Below, one piece after another: positions 39,076 through 49,854 of a stretch of DNA of 64,000 nucleotides. The stretch covers positions 4,452,001-4,516,000 of the forward strand of contig NZ_CP071604.1 of NCBI RefSeq assembly GCF_017357225.1. Direction: 5' to 3'. The number at the start of each line of letters is the position of its first letter. Within the stretch, counting starts at the first letter, position 1. Under the pieces are notes generated by a model. It was not told the DNA's origin. It searched no databases and was given only the letters and a program-made list of their open reading frames with translations. Source of the DNA: Rhizobium binae. Lineage in GTDB: Bacteria; Pseudomonadota; Alphaproteobacteria; Rhizobiales; Rhizobiaceae. Position numbers and translations under genes: made by a program.

Positions 39076-40464
39076 ATGTTGAATCGTATAGACTGGACGG
39101 GAACGCAGCCGCCGAAAGCCACGGAAAAGGGCATCTGGGGGTGGATGTTCTTCGATTGGGCGGCACAACCGTTCTTCACCGTGGTTACCACCTTCATCTT
39201 CGGGCCTTATTTCGTCTCGCGCCTGACCGATGACTCCGTGTCCGCCCAAACGACGTGGAGCAACATGGCGACGATCTCCTCGGTGATCATCGCCCTGCTC
39301 TCGCCCGTTCTTGGCTCGATCGCCGACCAATCCGGCGCCCGCAAGCCCTGGATCGCCTTCTTTGCCGTCATCAAAATCGCCAGCCTCTTCGGCCTGTGGT
39401 TCGCAGCCCCGGGTTCGCCGGTCCTCTATCCCGTGATCTTCATGATCCTCGCCTCGATCTCGGCCGAGTTTTCGATCGTCTTCAACGATTCGATGATGCC
39501 GCGCCTGGTCGCCAAGCACGAGGTCGGCAAGCTCTCCAACACCGCTTGGGGGCTTGGCTATCTCGGCGGCATGATCGTGCTCGTTGCCGTCGTCACGCTT
39601 CTGGCGGCAAGCCCAGAAAGCGGCAAGACCATTCTCGGCCTCGATCCGCTGTTCGGCCTTGATCCCAGGAGCGGCCAGGATGCACGCATCACCGGGCCGA
39701 TCTCGGCCGTCTGGTACCTGATCTTCATCCTGCCGATGTTCTTCTTCACGCCCGATGTCGGCAGAGGCCTGCCCTTCGGCACCGCCATCCGCGCCGGCCT
39801 GCGGGAGCTCAGAAACACCCTCGGCGAACTCAAAGAGCGGCGCGGCATCCTGAAATTCCTGATTGCCCGTATGATTTATCAGGATGGCGTCAACGGCCTG
39901 TTGATCCTCGGCGGCGTTTTCGCCGCCGGCATGTTCGGCTGGGCGACGATCGAAATCGGCCTCTACGGCATCATTCTCAACGTCGTCGCCATCTTCGGCT
40001 GCCTGATCGCCGGCCGGATCGACAAGGGCGTCGGTTCGAAAGTGACCGTCGTCATCAGCCTTACCATGCTGCTTCTCGCCACCATCGGCATCATCTCGAC
40101 TGGGCCGGGCTACACGCTGTTCGGCCTGATGGCGCTGCCGACAGCCGATTCCGGCGGTCTCTTCGGCACCGCGGCGGAAAAGGCCTATATCCTCTACGGC
40201 CTGCTGATCGGGCTCGCCTTCGGGCCGGTGCAGGCCTCGTCGCGCTCCTATCTCGCCCGCAGCGTCAGCCTGGAGGAAGCCGGCCGCTACTTCGGCATCT
40301 ACGCCCTGTCAGGGCGCGCGACGAGCTTCATGGCAACACTGCTCTTCTCGCTGACGACCTATCTGAGCGGGTCACCCCGGCTCGGAATGGCAACGCTGAT
40401 CCTGTTTCTCGCCGGCGGCTTGGCGCTTCTGGTCCGCACACCCTATCCGGCCGACCGGGCATAG
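39076..40464 (+). CDS. MFS transporter, UMF1 (Atg22-like) type
   Basis: A 462-residue carrier of about 12 segments. The UMF1 marks are [26 protein letters not shown] in TM1 and [52 protein letters not shown] and [40 protein letters not shown] are also typical. Bacterial members are of unknown substrate; yeast Atg22 exports amino acids, so an amino-acid efflux role with the glutamate dehydrogenase ahead of it is an attractive guess only. The ribosome site AAGGAGCGG precedes ATG. It is 24 bases from the GDH stop and so very likely in the same operon. Confidence 0.9.
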   Translation: MLNRIDWTGTQPPKATEKGIWGWMFFDWAAQPFFTVVTTFIFGPYFVSRLTDDSVSAQTTWSNMATISSVIIALLSPVLGSIADQSGARKPWIAFFAVIKIASLFGLWFAAPGSPVLYPVIFMILASISAEFSIVFNDSMMPRLVAKHEVGKLSNTAWGLGYLGGMIVLVAVVTLLAASPESGKTILGLDPLFGLDPRSGQDARITGPISAVWYLIFILPMFFFTPDVGRGLPFGTAIRAGLRELRNTLGELKERRGILKFLIARMIYQDGVNGLLILGGVFAAGMFGWATIEIGLYGIILNVVAIFGCLIAGRIDKGVGSKVTVVISLTMLLLATIGIISTGPGYTLFGLMALPTADSGGLFGTAAEKAYILYGLLIGLAFGPVQASSRSYLARSVSLEEAGRYFGIYALSGRATSFMATLLFSLTTYLSGSPRLGMATLILFLAGGLALLVRTPYPADRA

Positions 40465-40491
40465 GAATGCCTGGTCATTTCCGGCATTTCT

Positions 40492-42108
40492 TCAGTGGCG
40501 GAAGTGGCGCATGCCGGTAAAGACCATCGCAACACCATGTTCATCGGCGGCATCGATGACCTCCTGGTCGCGCATCGAGCCGCCCGGCTGGATGACCGCC
40601 GTCGCGCCCGCGGCAATCATCGACAGAAGACCGTCGGCAAAGGGCAGGAAGGCTTCGGAGGCAACCGCCGAACCCTTTGTCATCGGAACCGCAAGGCCGA
40701 GCGCCTTGGCCGCTTCTTCGGCCTTCAGCGCGGCGATGCGGGCCGAATCGACCCGGCTCATCTGGCCGGCGCCGATGCCGGCCGTCTGGCCGTCCTTGGC
40801 GTAGACCACGGCATTCGATTTGACATGTTTGCCGACCTTGAAGGCGAACTTCATGTCCTCGAGCTCCTGTGCCGTCGGCGCCCGCTTGGTGACGACCTTG
40901 AGCTCCAGATCCTCGACCATGCCGTTGTCACGGCTCTGGACCAGCAGGCCGCCGGAGACGGTCTTCGCCGTCAGGCCCGCAACGCGCGGATCGGGCAGGC
41001 CGCCGGCCGACAGCAGCCTGAGGTTCGGTTTGCGGGCGACGATTGCCTTTGCCTCGTCGGTGACATCGGGAGCGATGATCACTTCGGTGAAGAGCTTGAC
41101 GATCTCTTCGGCCGTTTCGGCGTCCAATGTCTGGTTGAGCGCGATGATGCCGCCGAAGGCGGAAACGGAATCGCAGGCAAGCGCCCGCTGATAGGCTTCG
41201 ACCAAGCTCGAACCGGTGGCGACGCCGCAGGGATTGGCGTGCTTGATGATGGCGCAGGCCGGCGCCTTTTCCGGCAGAAACTCGGCGACGAGCTCGTAGG
41301 CGGCGTCGGTGTCGTTGATATTATTGTAAGAGAGCTGTTTGCCCTGGAGGAGGACAGCCGTCGAAACACCCGGGCGTTTCTCGCCGGTGACATAAAAGGC
41401 GGCCTTCTGGTGCGGGTTTTCACCGTAGCGCATCTCTTCCTTCAGCACGCCGCCGATGACGCGGTGACGCGGCGTGTCGATCGACAGCGCCTCGGCAAAC
41501 CAGTTGGAAATCGCAGCGTCATAGGCCGCGGTGCGGGCATAGGCCTTGGCGGCCATGCGCTGGCGGAAAGCATAGGCCGTCTTGCCGGCATCGGCCGAAA
41601 GCTGCTCCTTGAACTCGGCATAATCGTCGGGATCGGTCAGGATGGTCACATAGGCGTGGTTCTTGGCCGATGCCCGGATCATCGCCGGACCGCCAATATC
41701 GATATTCTCGACGGTCGTCGGGTAATCGCCGCCGGCTGCGCGCACCTCTTCGAAAGGATAGAGGTTGATGACGGCGAGATCGATGGCCTCGATGCCGTGC
41801 TTCTTCATCGCCTCCTGGTGCTCGCTGTCGTCACGGATCGCCAGCAGGCCGCCATGCACGGTCGGGTGCAGCGTCTTGACGCGTCCATCCATGATCTCCG
41901 GAAAACCGGTGATGTCGGAAACATCGGTGACGGCGAGACCGGCAGCAGCAATCGCCTTATAGGTGCCACCGGTCGACAGCAGGCGCACGCCTCTTTCAGA
42001 CAAGGCCCGGGCGAGCGCGACGATGCCGGTCTTGTCGAAGACGGAGAGGAGCGCGGTCTTGATTTCGACCTTGTCCGGGGCGGGGATTTTCTTGGAAATG
42101 ACGGCCAT
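40492..42108 (-). CDS. purH: Bifunctional AICAR transformylase / IMP cyclohydrolase
   Basis: Last two steps of IMP synthesis. At 538 residues it has the methylglyoxal-synthase-like cyclohydrolase domain first ([34 protein letters not shown], with [12 protein letters not shown]). The transformylase domain follows ([14 protein letters not shown], then [11 protein letters not shown] and SDAFGG-like [12 protein letters not shown]). The end FTGMRHFRH is family-typical. The ribosome site GGAGAAAG lies before the ATG. It is downstream of a heparinase-like gene on the same strand, a pairing seen in other rhizobia. Confidence 0.97.
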   Translation of the reverse strand: MAVISKKIPAPDKVEIKTALLSVFDKTGIVALARALSERGVRLLSTGGTYKAIAAAGLAVTDVSDITGFPEIMDGRVKTLHPTVHGGLLAIRDDSEHQEAMKKHGIEAIDLAVINLYPFEEVRAAGGDYPTTVENIDIGGPAMIRASAKNHAYVTILTDPDDYAEFKEQLSADAGKTAYAFRQRMAAKAYARTAAYDAAISNWFAEALSIDTPRHRVIGGVLKEEMRYGENPHQKAAFYVTGEKRPGVSTAVLLQGKQLSYNNINDTDAAYELVAEFLPEKAPACAIIKHANPCGVATGSSLVEAYQRALACDSVSAFGGIIALNQTLDAETAEEIVKLFTEVIIAPDVTDEAKAIVARKPNLRLLSAGGLPDPRVAGLTAKTVSGGLLVQSRDNGMVEDLELKVVTKRAPTAQELEDMKFAFKVGKHVKSNAVVYAKDGQTAGIGAGQMSRVDSARIAALKAEEAAKALGLAVPMTKGSAVASEAFLPFADGLLSMIAAGATAVIQPGGSMRDQEVIDAADEHGVAMVFTGMRHFRH

Positions 42109-42180
42109 GAACTTTCTCCGTTCGGGCTTCGGTTCTGCTTGCGTCGCGTTAGCACAGCTTCGCCGCCGCGCAAACAGGCG

Positions 42181-43854
42181 CTATCCCTTGCGGGATAAAA
42201 ACCAGCGGATTTCCGTCTTCTCGGCAAGATCGAAGTCAATCTCGATCTGATCCGCGCCGCAAATGCCGGAGCTGTCGGCAAAGAAAATGTCCTCGGAAAT
42301 CAGCACTTCGTTGCCGGGAGCGGAAAACAGCCAGCTTTCGCCGTCCGGCGCCATCAGCAGCACCGACTCACCGTCACTCTGCTGCAGCACGATCGAAGGA
42401 TGGATATGAAACCGGGCGACCGCCTTCAGGGGCTCGTCGCTGTCATATCCCTCACGGACGACGAGTCGGTCGTGGCCCGTGACGATAGAGCCCGCGGCAT
42501 TGAGTGTGATTTCGCGTTCGTGCAGCACGCCGAACGCTCTCACATAACCGTCATGGCTGAGCTTGATGCCGTCGCGGCCATCCTCCGTTTCGGCACGCTC
42601 GACGGTGACGGTCCTGACCGGTTCAATGATCGCATGGTTGAGGAAGGGCGAGAGCGAAAAGCGGCTGGACGAGGTGTCGTTGAGGATGACGGTCGAATGC
42701 GCCGCGGTCGTGCGCGCCATCTGGACATAGCGGTGCCCGGCGAATTTCGGCGAGCCGGAATTGACGATGAAGCGATGGCGGCCCGACGACATCTCGAAGG
42801 AGAGGCTGCCGGCATGTGCAGTGCGCAACGCGCCGCCCGAAGGCGGTGTGCCAGTATCGGCGATGATGACCGTCCTGCCCCCGGCAAGCCGCTGGTAGCG
42901 CGACTGCGGCAAGGCCTTGAATGGCTGGCCGGCAGTCTCGTCATATCGCAGCACCGACATCAGCTCGTTGGCGAGCGTCGAGGTCGCGCCGTTGAAGAGC
43001 GCCAGGTCTCCATCCTGATGGCGAAAGAACCGCAAGGCCGGGTACATGCGGTCGATGCCGGAGATGAGCTTCTGCGGCAGATCATGGCCGAGATTGACAT
43101 AGGTCTGCCGCAGCGGCAGCAGGTCGAGCAGCAGTTCCAGGCCGACGCGCGGATTGCGGGAGATATGCCCGCCATCCGGCAGAATCTGGCTATCGAATTC
43201 GCGATCGAGTGCCTGCGCCGCCCTTCTCAGCGTCGAGGCCCGGGCCGGCATGGCTACAGAAGCCATGGCAAGCGCGATGCGCAGGCGAAACAGTTCCAGG
43301 CCGCCGAGGGTGTAGGGGCCCATGCGATGCAGGAACCTGACCTGGAATGCCAGCGACTTCATGAAACGGCGATAAAAGCCGCGGTCGGCATTCTGCAGCA
43401 CCACAGGCGAATGCGACAGCCAGGCAATGACGCGCTGGGCGGTGATGTCGGTGTCCCAGGCAATTCCTTCCATACGGCCGGCATGGATCGAGAGCCAGCT
43501 GTCGACGATGGCGCGGGCGGCGGCCGCGCTGCGTTCCGTCTTGTGGGCGCGCATATGCCGCAACCAGCCGAAGCTGTGGAGGCGGGTCGCGAAGGGCCGC
43601 GAGGGCAGGGTGAAGGTGAAGGGCGATTTGCCGTTCGTTTCCAGCATGCGCCCGGCCAGCAGAAACCGTCCATTGAGAATTTCGTCGGCCACATGCGGAT
43701 CGATGCCGCGAAGATCGGTCGGCGCGACGATCAGGCGCTCGGGCACTTTGATCGAATGACGAAAAAGCTTCAGGCGCAGCAACGCGACGCGGCGCAAGGC
43801 GCGCCGCCAAGCTTCCCGAACATACATGCTCGCAAAACGCCGACCGGACTGCAT
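42181..43854 (-). CDS. Heparinase II/III family protein
   Basis: A 557-residue protein with the alpha/alpha toroid and C-terminal beta-sandwich of heparinase II/III enzymes. Seen are HMRAHKTERSAAAARAIVDSWL, GHISRNPRVGLELLLDLLPL, and the sandwich part GGALRTAHAGSLSFEMSSGRHRFIVNSGSPKF. There is no signal peptide, so export is unclear, and the substrate is not heparin in a soil bacterium; an acidic polysaccharide is more likely. It lies between rsmB and purH. A 203-base gap (43855-44057) toward rsmB shows no gene or clear promoter. Confidence 0.85.
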   Translation of the reverse strand: MQSGRRFASMYVREAWRRALRRVALLRLKLFRHSIKVPERLIVAPTDLRGIDPHVADEILNGRFLLAGRMLETNGKSPFTFTLPSRPFATRLHSFGWLRHMRAHKTERSAAAARAIVDSWLSIHAGRMEGIAWDTDITAQRVIAWLSHSPVVLQNADRGFYRRFMKSLAFQVRFLHRMGPYTLGGLELFRLRIALAMASVAMPARASTLRRAAQALDREFDSQILPDGGHISRNPRVGLELLLDLLPLRQTYVNLGHDLPQKLISGIDRMYPALRFFRHQDGDLALFNGATSTLANELMSVLRYDETAGQPFKALPQSRYQRLAGGRTVIIADTGTPPSGGALRTAHAGSLSFEMSSGRHRFIVNSGSPKFAGHRYVQMARTTAAHSTVILNDTSSSRFSLSPFLNHAIIEPVRTVTVERAETEDGRDGIKLSHDGYVRAFGVLHEREITLNAAGSIVTGHDRLVVREGYDSDEPLKAVARFHIHPSIVLQQSDGESVLLMAPDGESWLFSAPGNEVLISEDIFFADSSGICGADQIEIDFDLAEKTEIRWFLSRKG

Positions 43855-44057
43855 ATTCTATTGTCTATTGACCCTCATGGTTAAGAATAGGTGAAAAGCG
43901 GCCGATTTCATCGCCCGCAATGAATTAATTCGTGACAAAGTTCGAATATACGCAAATTACTGCATTTCAGTTGAGATCATTCGACGGTTCTCAACCCGCC
44001 GCGGCGATGATGCGAGGATTTCAAATCCGAGGCATGGTTGCCCGACCTTGAGCTTGG

Positions 44058-45458
44058 TCAGCCCGCTCGCCGCAGCACGGCCGCGTAAAAGCCGTCGAGG
44101 CCGGAGGCGATGCCCTCAGGCATTTTCAGCATCGTCGGAAGCGTGCGGAATTCACCGAGCGGCGTAATCGCCGCTTCAAGACCGGGCCAGTCGCCGGCGA
44201 TGATCGGAACGCGCTCGATCGCATCCGTATCGGAAAGGACCCGGGCGACGACCTCCTCGCCCTCGGCGGGATCGAGCGAGCAATTCGAAAATACCAGCGT
44301 GCCCAAAGGCTTCAGCAAGGTCAGCGCATGGCGCAGCAACCGTTCCTGCAGCGCCGCCAGCCTGGCGATGTCCTCCGGCCCCTTGGTCCATAATACGTCC
44401 GGGTGCCGGCGCGTCGTGCCGGTGGAAGAGCAGGGGGCGTCGAGCAGGATCGCATCGAAGCCTTCTGCCGGCTTGAATGTCGTCAGGTCTGCCGCGACCG
44501 TTTCCGCCTTCAGGCCAAGCCGGTCGAGATTCGAGCGCAGCCGTCTTAGCCGGCTTTCCGACTGATCGAGGGCGGTGACCGCGCCGCCGGCAAGGATGAG
44601 CTGCGCAGTCTTGCCGCCGGGCGCAGCACAGAGATCGGCCGCACGTTTGCCGGAGAGATCGCCGAACAGCCTCGCCGGAATGCTTGCCGCGGCATCCTGC
44701 ACCCACCAAGCGCCCTCATCGAACCCGCCAAGCGATGGAATGCTGCCATCGAAAGCGGCAAGCCGCACGCCGCCGGTCGGCAGAGCAACGCCGTTCAGCC
44801 TCTTTGCCCAGCTTTCGGCATCGGATTTGACGGTCAGATCGATCGCCGCCGGTTCGAGTTGCGATTGCGAGATCGCCAGCGCTGCGTCCCGGCCATAGGC
44901 CATTTCCAGCCGCCCAAGGAACCAGGCCGGCATCGGCGCGACCCTGCTGATCTCTGCCAGCACGGCATCTTTTTCGCGGCCGAGCCGGCGCAGCACGGCA
45001 TTGACCAGCTTGGCAAAACGGCGATTGCGCGGATCCTGATTGGCCTGCTCGACGGCAAGGTCGACGGCCGAATGGTCGGGTACGTCGAGATAGAGGATCT
45101 GCGCGGCACCGATCGAAAGCACGTGATGCAGCGCCCGCGCGCCCTCCGGCAGCGGCGATTCCAGCAGCGACGCGATGGCCGCATCGATTCGCGGCAGGTG
45201 GCGCAGCGTCGTGTTCAGAATGGCGCGGACCAGCGCCCGGTCGCTTTCACCGAGCGCCTTATAGGCGGGATTGCCATGTTCCTGGTCGAGAGCCCCGTCG
45301 AGCGGCAGCTTACGGTCGACGACGGCGGCAAGAATTTTTGCGGCCGCGGCCCGGGCCTGCAGGCCGGGCTTAACAGGCGCCGATCGGCCAGCCGGCCGGT
45401 CGATGGAAGGTTTTTGTTTACGGAATGGCTTTCTCGTACCGTCTGAATTCAAGACCAC
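44058..45458 (-). CDS. rsmB: 16S rRNA m5C967 methyltransferase (RsmB/NOP2)
   Basis: Methylates cytosine in 16S rRNA with SAM. The 466-residue protein has an N-terminal NusB-like RNA-binding region ([23 protein letters not shown]...[30 protein letters not shown]). The NOL1/NOP2 catalytic core follows: [13 protein letters not shown] for [20 protein letters not shown] with one cysteine, and [15 protein letters not shown] with the second. The N terminus is basic and variable ([17 protein letters not shown]). Its start overlaps the end of htpX by 10 bases, so it lies in the htpX-rsmB operon. Confidence 0.93.
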   Translation of the reverse strand: MVLNSDGTRKPFRKQKPSIDRPAGRSAPVKPGLQARAAAAKILAAVVDRKLPLDGALDQEHGNPAYKALGESDRALVRAILNTTLRHLPRIDAAIASLLESPLPEGARALHHVLSIGAAQILYLDVPDHSAVDLAVEQANQDPRNRRFAKLVNAVLRRLGREKDAVLAEISRVAPMPAWFLGRLEMAYGRDAALAISQSQLEPAAIDLTVKSDAESWAKRLNGVALPTGGVRLAAFDGSIPSLGGFDEGAWWVQDAAASIPARLFGDLSGKRAADLCAAPGGKTAQLILAGGAVTALDQSESRLRRLRSNLDRLGLKAETVAADLTTFKPAEGFDAILLDAPCSSTGTTRRHPDVLWTKGPEDIARLAALQERLLRHALTLLKPLGTLVFSNCSLDPAEGEEVVARVLSDTDAIERVPIIAGDWPGLEAAITPLGEFRTLPTMLKMPEGIASGLDGFYAAVLRRAG

Positions 45459-46402
45459 GGACCTCTTGGCGGTTGCGAACCACCGCGACCCGTATTCGGA
45501 ACAGAGCGCGATTTGCGCGTCGGATTAACAGCACGAACCGGTCTCGTCGAGCCATTCATGCCGCTTTGCGCCATCTCCTGCAGCGCAGCAATGCGGTTTT
45601 CCGTGTCCGGATGAGTGGAGAAGAGATTGTCCATGCGCTCACCGGACAGCGGATTGATGATGAACATATGCGCCGTCGCCGGATTGCGCTCGGCATCCTC
45701 ATTCGGCACATGGGCAGCACCGCGGGCGATCTTGCCGAGAGCGGAAGCGAGCCACAGCGGATCGCCGCAGATTTGGGCGCCGCGGCGGTCGGCCGAATAT
45801 TCGCGCGTGCGGCTGATCGCCATCTGTACCAGCATGGCGGCGAGCGGTGCCACGATCATTGCGACAAGGACGCCGACGAAACCGAGCGGATTGTTGTTGT
45901 CGCGATTGCCGCCGAAGAAGAAGGCGAAATTGCCGAGCATCGAGATCGCCCCGGCAAGCGTTGCCGTGATCGTCATCGTCAGCGTGTCGCGGTTCTGAAT
46001 ATGGGCCAGTTCATGCGCCATCACGCCGGCGACTTCCTCCGGAGACAGTGCCTGGAGCAGACCCGTCGAGGCGGCGACGGCGGCATTTTCGGGATTGCGG
46101 CCGGTGGCAAAAGCATTCGGCTGGGGGCTGTCGTAGAGATAGACCTTCGGCATCGGCAGCCCGGCGTTGCGGGCGAGATCGCGCACGATCGCAAAGAATT
46201 CCGGCGCATTGCGCTCGTCGATCTCCTGGGCGCGATAGGCTGACAGCACCATGCGATCGGAATTCCAATAGGAGAAGAAGTTCATGCCGGCGGCAATGAG
46301 GAATGCGATCATCATGCCGGCCCGACCGCCGATCAGGAAGCCGACAAACATGAAGAGCGCCGTCATGAAGGCAAGCAACATGGCAGTGCGAACGAGGTTC
46401 AT
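45449..46402 (-). CDS. htpX: Membrane protease HtpX
   Basis: Zinc metalloprotease of inner-membrane protein quality control; the active site faces the cytoplasm. HExxH is in [18 protein letters not shown]. Two N-terminal segments ([19 protein letters not shown] and [18 protein letters not shown]) are followed by two further segments around [17 protein letters not shown] and [21 protein letters not shown]. The third zinc ligand is in [15 protein letters not shown]. The start is the ATG giving MNLVRTAML at 46402; the open frame upstream ([11 protein letters not shown]) has no family match. A C-terminal tail of about 40 residues ([20 protein letters not shown]...) is longer than the E. coli protein. 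Confidence 0.94.
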   Translation of the reverse strand: MNLVRTAMLLAFMTALFMFVGFLIGGRAGMMIAFLIAAGMNFFSYWNSDRMVLSAYRAQEIDERNAPEFFAIVRDLARNAGLPMPKVYLYDSPQPNAFATGRNPENAAVAASTGLLQALSPEEVAGVMAHELAHIQNRDTLTMTITATLAGAISMLGNFAFFFGGNRDNNNPLGFVGVLVAMIVAPLAAMLVQMAISRTREYSADRRGAQICGDPLWLASALGKIARGAAHVPNEDAERNPATAHMFIINPLSGERMDNLFSTHPDTENRIAALQEMAQSGMNGSTRPVRAVNPTRKSRSVPNTGRGGSQPPRGPWS

Positions 46403-46512
46403 TGCGAATCTCCAACTCCGATTTCGGCGTCGCACGCTTTCAATCCCGGCGACGGCGCATTATGATTTGGTTATTCACCAGCCATTTTCAATGTTTTCCG
46501 GCAGGAGAAGCC

Positions 46513-46737
46513 ATGCAGGACGCCGATAACGACAATAGCCAAACGCCGACGGCCGAAGGATCGGAGCCGCCGCGCAAAATGCTGTCCCCGGCTGCCCAGC
46601 GTGCGCTTGCGGAGGCCGAGGAACGGCGAAAGAACCAGACGCCGCTGGAGCTGGCGCCGGAGATCGGCGGCCGCGGCGGAGCCGAGCCGGCCCGTTTCGG
46701 TGATTACGAGATCAATGGCCGGGCAATCGATTTTTGA
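46513..46737 (+). CDS. SDHAF4-like protein (DUF1674)
   Basis: A 74-residue protein. The conserved C-terminal block PEIGGRGGAEPARFGDYEINGRAIDF is the DUF1674/SDHAF4 signature, preceded by AAQRALAEAEERRKNQ. Eukaryotic SDHAF4 helps assemble flavinated succinate dehydrogenase; the bacterial role is inferred by homology. Good ribosome site (GGAGAAGCC) before the ATG. It is divergent from htpX, with 110 bases between. No sdh genes are in the window. Confidence 0.88.
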   Translation: MQDADNDNSQTPTAEGSEPPRKMLSPAAQRALAEAEERRKNQTPLELAPEIGGRGGAEPARFGDYEINGRAIDF

Positions 46738-46848
46738 TGCATTAACGCGACGCGCTTTAGGGACGGGACGGGTCGCCGGCGACCTTCTTCCTGAAGGCTG
46801 CGCCCGGGCATGCCGCCGCAAACACATCACAATCTCTGGAAGTGAAAT

Positions 46849-46878
46849 GAGCCGCTCCAGGGATCGGAGCGGCTCAAT
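46849..46878 (-). terminator. Hairpin after acs
   Basis: GAGCCGCTCC-agggatc-GGAGCGGCTC is a perfect 10-bp stem, a few bases after the acs stop on -. The - strand continues ATTTCACTT, a weak T-rich stretch. The 143-base gap before it (46738-46881) also has a GCGACGCGCTTTAG repeat piece and no gene. Confidence 0.6.
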
Positions 46879-46881
46879 CTA

Positions 46882-48837
46882 TCAGGCCGTCGCCTTATTC
46901 TGCCGATTGGCGATCAGATCGTCGACGACGGCCGGATCGGCGAGCGTTGACGTGTCTCCCAGAGCGCCGAAATCGTCCTCGGCGATCTTGCGCAGGATGC
47001 GGCGCATGATCTTGCCCGAGCGGGTCTTCGGCAGGCCGGGGGCGAACTGGATCTTGTCCGGCGAGGCGATCGGGCCGATCTCGGCACGGACGTGTTTCAC
47101 CAGTTCCTGGCGAAGCGTGTCCGTGCCTTCGTGGCCGGCCATCAGCGTCACATAGCAATAGATCCCCTGGCCCTTGATCGCATGCGGATAGCCGACGACT
47201 GCGGCTTCCGAAACCAGATTGTGCGAGACGAGCGCCGATTCCACCTCCGCGGTGCCCAGCCGATGGCCGGAGACATTGAGCACGTCGTCGACGCGGCCGG
47301 TGATCCAGTAATAACCGTCTTCGTCGCGGCGGCAGCCATCGCCGGTGAAGTACTTGCCCTTGTACGTGGAGAAGTAGGTCTGGATGAAGCGCTCGTGGTC
47401 GCCGTAGACGGTGCGCATCTGGCCCGGCCAGCTGTCGGTGATGCAGAGATTGCCGTCGGCGGCCCCTTCCAGCACCTTGCCTTCATTATCGACCAGCTGC
47501 GGCTTGACGCCGAAGAACGGCACCGTCGCCGAACCGGGTTTCAGATCGATCGCACCCGGCAGCGGCGTGATCATGTGGCCGCCGGTCTCCGTCTGCCACC
47601 AGGTATCGATCACAGGGCAGCGCTTGTCGCCGACGACGTTATAATACCACTCCCAGGCCTCCGGGTTGATCGGCTCGCCGACCGTGCCGAGCAGGCGCAG
47701 CGACGAGCGCGACGAGCGCGTGACGAAGTCGTCGCCGGCGCCCATCAGCGAACGGATCGCCGTCGGCGCGGTATAGAAGATGTTGACCTTGTGCTTGTCG
47801 ATGACTTCCCAGAAGCGGCCCTGATCGGGGAAATTCGGCACGCCCTCGAACATCAGCGTCGTCGCGCAGTTGGCCAGCGGCCCGTAGACGATGTAGGAAT
47901 GGCCGGTGACCCAGCCGACATCGGCCGTGCACCAGTAGATGTCGCCATGATGATAGTCGAAGACGTATTCATGCGTCATCGAGGCGTAGACGAGATAGCC
48001 GCCCGTCGTGTGCAGCACGCCCTTCGGCTTGCCGGTCGAGCCTGAGGTGTAGAGAATGAACAGCGGATCTTCCGCCTTCATCTTCACCGGCGGGCATTCC
48101 GGCTTCACCGTGGCGGTTTCCTGGTGATACCAGAGGTCGCGGCCCGGCGCCCAGCCGGTCTTGCCGCCGGTGCGGCGCACGACCAGCACCTTGCTGACAT
48201 GCACATGCTGGCGGGCGGCGATATGGATCGCCGTATCGGTATTGTCCTTCAGCGGCACCGGCTTGCCGCCGCGCACACCTTCGTCGCAGGTAATGACGAA
48301 GGTGGATTCGCAGTCGACGATGCGCCCGGCCAGCGCCTCCGGCGAGAAGCCGCCGAAGACGACCGAATGCACCGCGCCGATGCGGGCGCAGGCGAGCATC
48401 GCGTAAGCCGCCTCGGGGATCATCGGCATGTAGATGGTGACGCGATCACCCTTCTTGACGCCATGTTTCTTCAACACGTTCGCCGTCCGGCAAACATGCT
48501 CGTAGAGCTCGTTATAAGTGATCTTCTTGTCGACGTAAGGGTTATCGCCTTCCCAGATGATCGCCACCTGGTCGCCATTCGTCTTCAGATGGCGGTCGAT
48601 GCAATTGTAGGAAACGTTGGTCTGGCCGTCCTCGAACCACTTGATCGAGACCTTGCCGGTAAAGGAGGTGTTCTTGACCTTGGTATAGGGCTTGAACCAG
48701 TCGATCCGCTTGCCGTGCTTGCCCCAGAACTTGTCCGGGTTCTCGACGCTTTCCTCGTACCATTTCAGGTACTTTTCCTTATCTATGAGGGCCTGCGCCT
48801 TCACCTGCTTCGGCACCGGATGGATCTTCTCCGACAT
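46882..48837 (-). CDS. acs: Acetyl-CoA synthetase
   Basis: Activates acetate to acetyl-CoA with ATP. The 651-residue protein has [18 protein letters not shown]-binding [10 protein letters not shown] (P-loop-like), [49 protein letters not shown], and the acetylatable lysine motif [11 protein letters not shown]. It starts at the ATG at 48837 ([15 protein letters not shown]), with GGAGGAG 5 bases before it, a perfect ribosome site; the frame upstream is not conserved. The gene is divergent from trcR across a 228-base region. It may be regulated by carbon source, but no site is recognised. Confidence 0.97.
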   Translation of the reverse strand: MSEKIHPVPKQVKAQALIDKEKYLKWYEESVENPDKFWGKHGKRIDWFKPYTKVKNTSFTGKVSIKWFEDGQTNVSYNCIDRHLKTNGDQVAIIWEGDNPYVDKKITYNELYEHVCRTANVLKKHGVKKGDRVTIYMPMIPEAAYAMLACARIGAVHSVVFGGFSPEALAGRIVDCESTFVITCDEGVRGGKPVPLKDNTDTAIHIAARQHVHVSKVLVVRRTGGKTGWAPGRDLWYHQETATVKPECPPVKMKAEDPLFILYTSGSTGKPKGVLHTTGGYLVYASMTHEYVFDYHHGDIYWCTADVGWVTGHSYIVYGPLANCATTLMFEGVPNFPDQGRFWEVIDKHKVNIFYTAPTAIRSLMGAGDDFVTRSSRSSLRLLGTVGEPINPEAWEWYYNVVGDKRCPVIDTWWQTETGGHMITPLPGAIDLKPGSATVPFFGVKPQLVDNEGKVLEGAADGNLCITDSWPGQMRTVYGDHERFIQTYFSTYKGKYFTGDGCRRDEDGYYWITGRVDDVLNVSGHRLGTAEVESALVSHNLVSEAAVVGYPHAIKGQGIYCYVTLMAGHEGTDTLRQELVKHVRAEIGPIASPDKIQFAPGLPKTRSGKIMRRILRKIAEDDFGALGDTSTLADPAVVDDLIANRQNKATA

Positions 48838-49065
48838 GTAACTCCTCCTCATGGGACATGCGACGGGCCGCGAGCAATTGGGCCCGGATTTCAAATCAGG
48901 GCAATTCATAGCAGGTCGCATCGTCGCGGCAATTAGACAAAGGTCATTTGATTTCGGAAGAATTGCAATTCTGCGACAGTCCGGTTATATAGCGGCATAT
49001 TTCCCGGACATTGTGGTGACAATCCACGGACCGCGACCGGCGCGGACGATAGAAGGACTATATCC

Positions 49066-49767
49066 ATGGCTCAAACACTGCTCATGCCGAAGGCGACCGC
49101 CATCTGGCTTGTCGACAACACGGCGCTGTCTTTCGATCAGATCGCGCAGTTCTGCAAACTGCACCCGCTCGAGGTCAAGGCAATTGCCGACGGCGAAGCG
49201 GCGCAGGGCATCAAGGGCCTCGATCCGATCTCGACCGGTCAGCTTTCCCGCGACGAAATTGCCCGCGCCGAAGCCAATCCGAACCACAAGCTGAAGCTTT
49301 CCGAGCCGAAGGTACGCGTGCCGGAATCCAAGCGCCGTGGCCCGCGCTACACGCCGGTTTCCAAGCGCCAGGATCGCCCGAACGCCATTCTCTGGCTCGT
49401 CCGCAACCATCCGGAACTGAAGGACGCGCAGATTTCCCGCCTCGTCGGCACGACGAAATCGACGATCGAGCAGATCCGCGAGCGCACCCACTGGAACTCC
49501 GCCAACCTGGCGCCGATGGATCCGGTGACACTCGGCCTCTGCAGCCAGATCGATCTCGACATGGAAGTGGAGAAGGCCTCCAAGGGCCGGCCGCTGCCGA
49601 CCGCCGCCGAGCTTGGCGCGACGCTGCAATCGGCTCAGGAAACCGAACGCCTGACCCCGAGCTATGAGCGCGAAGAGGAAAAGGAAATCGACGCCGACGC
49701 CGTCTTCCGCAAGCTGAGCTCGCTGCGCTCGGCTCCGAAGGACGAGGACGAAGACGATCAGTACTGA
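49066..49767 (+). CDS. trcR: Cell cycle regulator TrcR (DUF1013)
   Basis: A DNA-binding protein of the alphaproteobacterial DUF1013 family, named TrcR and linked to cell-cycle gene expression. At 233 residues it begins MAQTLLMPKATAIWLVDNTALSFDQIAQFCKLHPLEVKAIADGE, an HTH-like segment. The second block KRQDRPNAILWLVRNHPELKDAQISRLVGTTKSTIEQIRERTHWNSANL is an HTH with a family-wide conserved core. The C-terminal part is acidic (REEEKEIDADAVFRKL, then KDEDEDDQY). AAGGA before the ATG is a good ribosome site. A terminator follows. The divergent promoter region with acs (48838-49065) contains GGTTATATAGCGGCATATTT, AT-rich and promoter-like. Confidence 0.93.
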   Translation: MAQTLLMPKATAIWLVDNTALSFDQIAQFCKLHPLEVKAIADGEAAQGIKGLDPISTGQLSRDEIARAEANPNHKLKLSEPKVRVPESKRRGPRYTPVSKRQDRPNAILWLVRNHPELKDAQISRLVGTTKSTIEQIRERTHWNSANLAPMDPVTLGLCSQIDLDMEVEKASKGRPLPTAAELGATLQSAQETERLTPSYEREEEKEIDADAVFRKLSSLRSAPKDEDEDDQY

Positions 49768-49788
49768 GATGTCAGCGATCTCATGAAG

Positions 49789-49826
49789 AAAACCCTGCCG
49801 AGCGAACCGCCCGGCGGGGTTTTTCG
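49789..49826 (+). terminator. Rho-independent terminator of trcR
   Basis: AAAACCCTGCCG and CGGCGGGGTTTTT form a stem with the final T-run, about 20 bases after the stop. It also serves the convergent prpE in part. Confidence 0.87.
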
Positions 49827-49854
49827 ATGGAGGATCGCCGTCGAATACCCAATT

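Noticed and set aside
40495..42198. A 567-residue open frame on + antisense to purH
   Set aside because: It mirrors purH in the complementary frame, is rich in the R/G/D/L residues expected from high-GC antisense reading, and has no recognisable motif.
42400..43884. A 494-residue open frame on + opposite the heparinase-like gene
   Set aside because: Antisense to a clear family protein, with no motif of its own.
46738..46881. Gap between the SDHAF4-like gene and acs as a possible small RNA gene
   Set aside because: Only a repeat tail and the acs terminator hairpin are visible, with no promoter-like sequence and no second stem.
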